Assembly: GCF_029893325.1 (NCBI RefSeq)
Contig: NZ_JARXWL010000004.1
Span: forward strand, 1-64,000
Length of the DNA stretch: 64,000 bases
DNA from: Enterococcus sp. PF1-24
GTDB lineage: Bacteria; Bacillota; Bacilli; Lactobacillales; Enterococcaceae
Direction of reading: 5' to 3'
Positions 61,751 through 64,000 of this stretch are shown here, in pieces; the stretch's first letter is position 1, and the number at the start of each line of letters is the position of its first letter. Below the pieces are notes generated by a model that saw only the letters and a program-made list of their open reading frames with translations, searched no databases and was not told the origin of the DNA. The translations under genes and the position numbers were made by a program.

Positions 61751-61793
61751 TGGAAAATTCCTCCTTAACTTTTATCAATCTAGCTGTGCTTTT

Positions 61794-62444
61794 CTATTTA
61801 TAATAATCCAATTTAATTTCAATTTGTTTTAAAGCAATCGTTAAAATCCCCGTTAACGCTAGGTAGATAATCGCTACCCCTAGTAAAGGTGTTAGGGAAG
61901 CATCCCGTTCCATGGCGATTTTACCAGCTTTCATTAAATCACTTAAGCCTAAAACATAAATTAATGAAGAGTCTTTAACTAAAGTAATCACTTCATTTCC
62001 AACTGAAGGTAAGACAATTTTAAATACTTGGGGAATAATAATTTTACGAACTGTTTGCCAGTTGGTTAAGCGTAAAACTTTCGCTGCTTCATATTGCCCT
62101 TGAGGAATCGATTGAATCCCGCCACGAAAAATTTCTGCAAAATAAGCGGCATAATTTAAAATAAAAGTAAACACAGCAGCATAGAAACGATCTGAAATAA
62201 TAATGCCAACACTTGGTAAGCCATAAAAAACTAAAATCAACTGTAATAACAGCGGTGTCCCTCTAACCACCCACACATAAAAATTCAATAAATAATTCAG
62301 CGGTTTGAATTTTATTGATAAGCCTAAAGCTAAAACCACTCCTAAAATCAATGACCCTACCAAAGTCAAAATAAATAATTGTAAAGTGGTTACGGTTCCT
62401 TTTAATAATTGCGGCATGATACCTGTTAAATAATCAACCATCAT
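61794..62444 (-). CDS. Amino-acid ABC transporter, permease
   Basis: A 216-residue HisM/GlnP-type permease with five helices and the EAA loop (YEAAKVLRLTNWQTVRKIIIPQ). VVRGTPLLLQL is the usual family block. I start at ATG 62444 (MMVDYL), five bases after GGAGG; an ATG 12 bases upstream lies over that site. First gene behind the tandem T-box leader. Confidence 0.92.
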   Translation of the reverse strand: MMVDYLTGIMPQLLKGTVTTLQLFILTLVGSLILGVVLALGLSIKFKPLNYLLNFYVWVVRGTPLLLQLILVFYGLPSVGIIISDRFYAAVFTFILNYAAYFAEIFRGGIQSIPQGQYEAAKVLRLTNWQTVRKIIIPQVFKIVLPSVGNEVITLVKDSSLIYVLGLSDLMKAGKIAMERDASLTPLLGVAIIYLALTGILTIALKQIEIKLDYYK

Positions 62445-62463
62445 TTTTTCCTCCATTCAATTT

Positions 62464-62662
62464 GCGTAGAATATCTCACTATAACTTAATTCTGCATTTT
62501 ACTTGAGAGCTAAACGAGCCTTCTCCGCTTTTTATGCAATCTAGCTATAGGCGTTTGCACCACTCGATAAAGTGAAAAAGAAGTTCGCGGTAGAAAACAC
62601 CGCTATAATTTATTTTTGCACTTTACTCGGGTTCAGAACAACGCTTTCCGCTTTTTATGCAA
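62464..62662 (-). repeat. Imperfect direct repeat of about 75 bp in the transporter leader
   Basis: Two units, about 62586-62662 and 62464-62539, share TCCGCTTTTTATGCAA exactly (62647-62662 and 62524-62539), CTATAA plus TTA and TGCA blocks in register, with a period of 123-124 bp. They lie between the second T-box terminator and the permease gene. Confidence 0.6.
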
Positions 62663-62798
62663 AAAGCCCTCTTGGTTAGTTAACCAAGAGGGCGAGTGTT
62701 TCGCGGTTCCACCTCAATTTATTATACTTTCACAAGTATAACCTTAAGTAGTCATTGAATTGTTATTTACTTAATAAGTAAAGATTTTGCTCCCCATT
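62660..62798 (-). promoter_or_regulatory. Second T-box antiterminator/terminator, no Stem I seen
   Basis: The T-box sequence AGGTGGAACCGCG is at 62702-62714 (minus strand). A Stem III hairpin (TATACTT/AAGTATA) precedes it. The terminator is GCCCTCTTGGTTA with its complement (62666-62693) followed by TTTTT. Only about 80 nt separate it from the first terminator, too little for a normal Stem I with specifier loop. Confidence 0.8.
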
Positions 62799-63072
62799 TT
62801 TTATACAAAAAACGTCCTTCAGCTCGAGAGCTAAAGGACGTGAATAACGTGGTTCCACCTTTTTTTATTAGCTACTTCACAGCAACTAATCTTATTAAGT
62901 CAATCAATGACTTACGCTATAACGGGCTGCCCGATATTTCCTACTGATTTCAGAAATATAACTCCAAGCTGTGTTTCACTATTCTCCACTATCTCTTTGC
63001 AGCAACCAGAGACTCTCTAAAAATTTAAAATAGTTACTCGTCTTTTCTAAGTTTTATTTTCTTTATTAAGTT
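62799..63072 (-). promoter_or_regulatory. Complete T-box riboswitch in front of the amino-acid transporter
   Basis: On the minus strand: AGAGAG and GGTTGCTG Stem I elements, CTGAAATCAGTAGG at its 3' base, Stem II TAAGTCA/TGACTTA, Stem III ATTAG...CTAAT, T-box AGGTGGAACCACG (62848-62860), terminator ACGTCCTT...AAGGACGT and TTTTTT (62806-62842). Reading the specifier as the triplet before A-TTTCTGA gives TAT (Tyr); this is a tentative reading. Confidence 0.85.
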
Positions 63073-63079
63073 GAATATT

Positions 63080-63108
63080 AATTTACTACAGGTAAGAACC
63101 TTTGTCAA
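63080..63108 (-). promoter_or_regulatory. Promoter of the T-box leader and amino-acid transporter operon
   Basis: TTGACA (63103-63108), 17 bp, TAAATT (63080-63085) on the minus strand, just upstream of the T-box. Confidence 0.75.
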
Positions 63109-63175
63109 CTAATTTTCAGAATATTTTTTAAATATTATGCTAATGGTCATTTTTAAGCTATATCTGCAAAAATAA

Positions 63176-63922
63176 TTATTCCCGTTCAAAACCATTTTTG
63201 CGATAGCTAACCACAAATAATACAATACTAGCGACTAACTCAACTACTAAAACTAGCCAACTTTGAACAGATAGCCCTTGTTGATTACCTTCCACAAAAC
63301 TAGTTGCTAATTGACCGATGATACCTGTATAAATAAATTGCGCAACTTTCGCTAAACTAGGAACCATCGAACTAAACATCGGTACCATCATAATAACCAG
63401 CATCAAAAGTGAACTAATATTACCAGAAGCCATTTGATTTTTGGCAAACAGACCAACTAACATTCCTAAAACACAACTAATTAAACTACACATACCAGAT
63501 ACTACTAAAAATAAAATAATTTCATTGCTGCTAAGTTGTACACCACTTATCAATAAAACAGCTATACAAATCAACCATGATACGAGAAAATTCGGTAAAA
63601 CAGCACTGATAAAATACTCCAAACCATTGACCGAAGAAGTCATCAAGGTTCGTAAAGTATTTTTTTCTTTATCTTTAGCTAACATCGTTGCTGGCATCAT
63701 TAAACCAATCATAGTTAAGTTCATCAATAAACCTATATTCAAAACCATTCCCATTAACATACTTGGCATCTCATGTTCGGTAAACATATTAGCGTAAACA
63801 AAGCGTATCGCCACTGTAAATAAGGGTACTAGCAACGCCGAAATCAGAAAAGTTTTATTACGAGTTAATTCTTTAAATTTAAAGCGCGTTAAAACGGCTG
63901 TTTTTTGGATATTCAAATTCAT
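63176..63922 (-). CDS. ABC-2 type exporter permease
   Basis: A 248-residue membrane protein with about six helices, of the ABC-2 permease family: N-terminal RFKFKELTRNKTFLISALLVP, then AKDKEKNTLRTLMTSSV (the conserved cytoplasmic loop, E-K-E-x-x-T-L). It follows the ATPase gene by one base, so they form one exporter. Substrate unknown; NatB- or bacteriocin/drug-type exporters look like this. Confidence 0.85.
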   Translation of the reverse strand: MNLNIQKTAVLTRFKFKELTRNKTFLISALLVPLFTVAIRFVYANMFTEHEMPSMLMGMVLNIGLLMNLTMIGLMMPATMLAKDKEKNTLRTLMTSSVNGLEYFISAVLPNFLVSWLICIAVLLISGVQLSSNEIILFLVVSGMCSLISCVLGMLVGLFAKNQMASGNISSLLMLVIMMVPMFSSMVPSLAKVAQFIYTGIIGQLATSFVEGNQQGLSVQSWLVLVVELVASIVLFVVSYRKNGFERE

Positions 63923-63923
63923 C

Positions 63924-64000
63924 TTATTGCAACTCCCTTCCTGTTACTGTTAAAAAGACATTTTCCAGTGTTGGCTCGCAAGAATGCACAGCTTCCACTT
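63924..64000 (-). CDS. ABC transporter ATPase, C-terminal fragment (cut by window edge)
   Basis: Only the last 24 codons are in the window. They read VEAVHSCEPTLENVFLTVTG and RELQ, and PTLEDVFLxxTGxxL is the standard end of ATPases partnering ABC-2 permeases. Stop TAA at 63924-63926, immediately before the permease start. Confidence 0.82.
   Translation of the reverse strand, partial: VEAVHSCEPTLENVFLTVTGRELQ

Noticed and set aside
62899..62960. Isoleucine specifier (ATC) in the first T-box
   Set aside because: ATC follows GAA near the Stem I base, which belongs to the kink-turn; the specifier is expected upstream of TTTCTGA, which reads TAT. Neither reading is secure.
1..64000. CRISPR array
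   Set aside because: No regularly spaced repeats with unique spacers were seen anywhere; the repeats present are att, arm-type, operator and leader repeats.

Overview
The window is low-GC Lactobacillales DNA and looks most like Enterococcus or a close relative. The chromosomal gene order supports this: murA-rho-rpmE2; rplU-prp-rpmA with an L27 that carries the Firmicutes N-terminal extension; asd-dapA-RNase J; luxS; T-box leaders; Fur boxes. The species assignment is inference, because there is no 16S in the window.

Layout. 1-2.0 kb: the 3' end of an IS3-type transposase, then a metallophosphoesterase. 2.2-4.9 kb: a Ca2+-type P-ATPase. 5-14.4 kb: a catabolic operon on the minus strand (DUF1537 sugar-acid kinase, iron ADH, PdxA-type dehydrogenase, Asp-box protein, DHDPS-family aldolase, SLC13-type permease, VOC protein). 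It faces a divergent PrpR-like regulator, and a 22-bp perfect palindrome sits over its promoter.

14.5-39.0 kb: a 24.4-kb integrated element bounded by a 35-bp direct repeat that is the last 35 bp of rpmE2. Its right part holds a tyrosine integrase, a CI/Cro-like switch with four operators, small early genes, two DUF961 proteins, a HEPN/MNT toxin-antitoxin pair, ArdA, an FtsK/TcpA coupling ATPase, a GC-rich oriT and a MobT relaxase. No VirB4, VirB6 or lysozyme genes are present, so it looks mobilizable rather than self-conjugative. Its left part carries a class II two-component lantibiotic cluster. On the minus strand the order is alpha precursor, LanM, beta precursor, LanM, LanT; an Rgg-like regulator lies on each side. 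ISL3-type remnants bracket this block. No LanFEG or LanI immunity gene is recognisable.

39-64 kb: conserved chromosome. rpmE2, rho, murA, the rplU operon, tRNA-Arg(UCU), a Fur-controlled siderophore uptake locus, a YugP-like protease, PhnA-like, NrnA, a YtoI-like regulator, RNase J2, dapA, asd, luxS, a stress protein, an esterase, a ROK fructokinase broken by one in-frame TAG, AIM24 and DUF6440 proteins. Next is an amino-acid ABC transporter behind two T-box antiterminators, the second of which lacks a visible Stem I. The window ends in an ABC-2 exporter. The most interesting items are the lantibiotic pair on the rpmE2-targeting element, the unexplained small peptides beside it, the terminator swap at rpmE2, and the tandem T-box leader.
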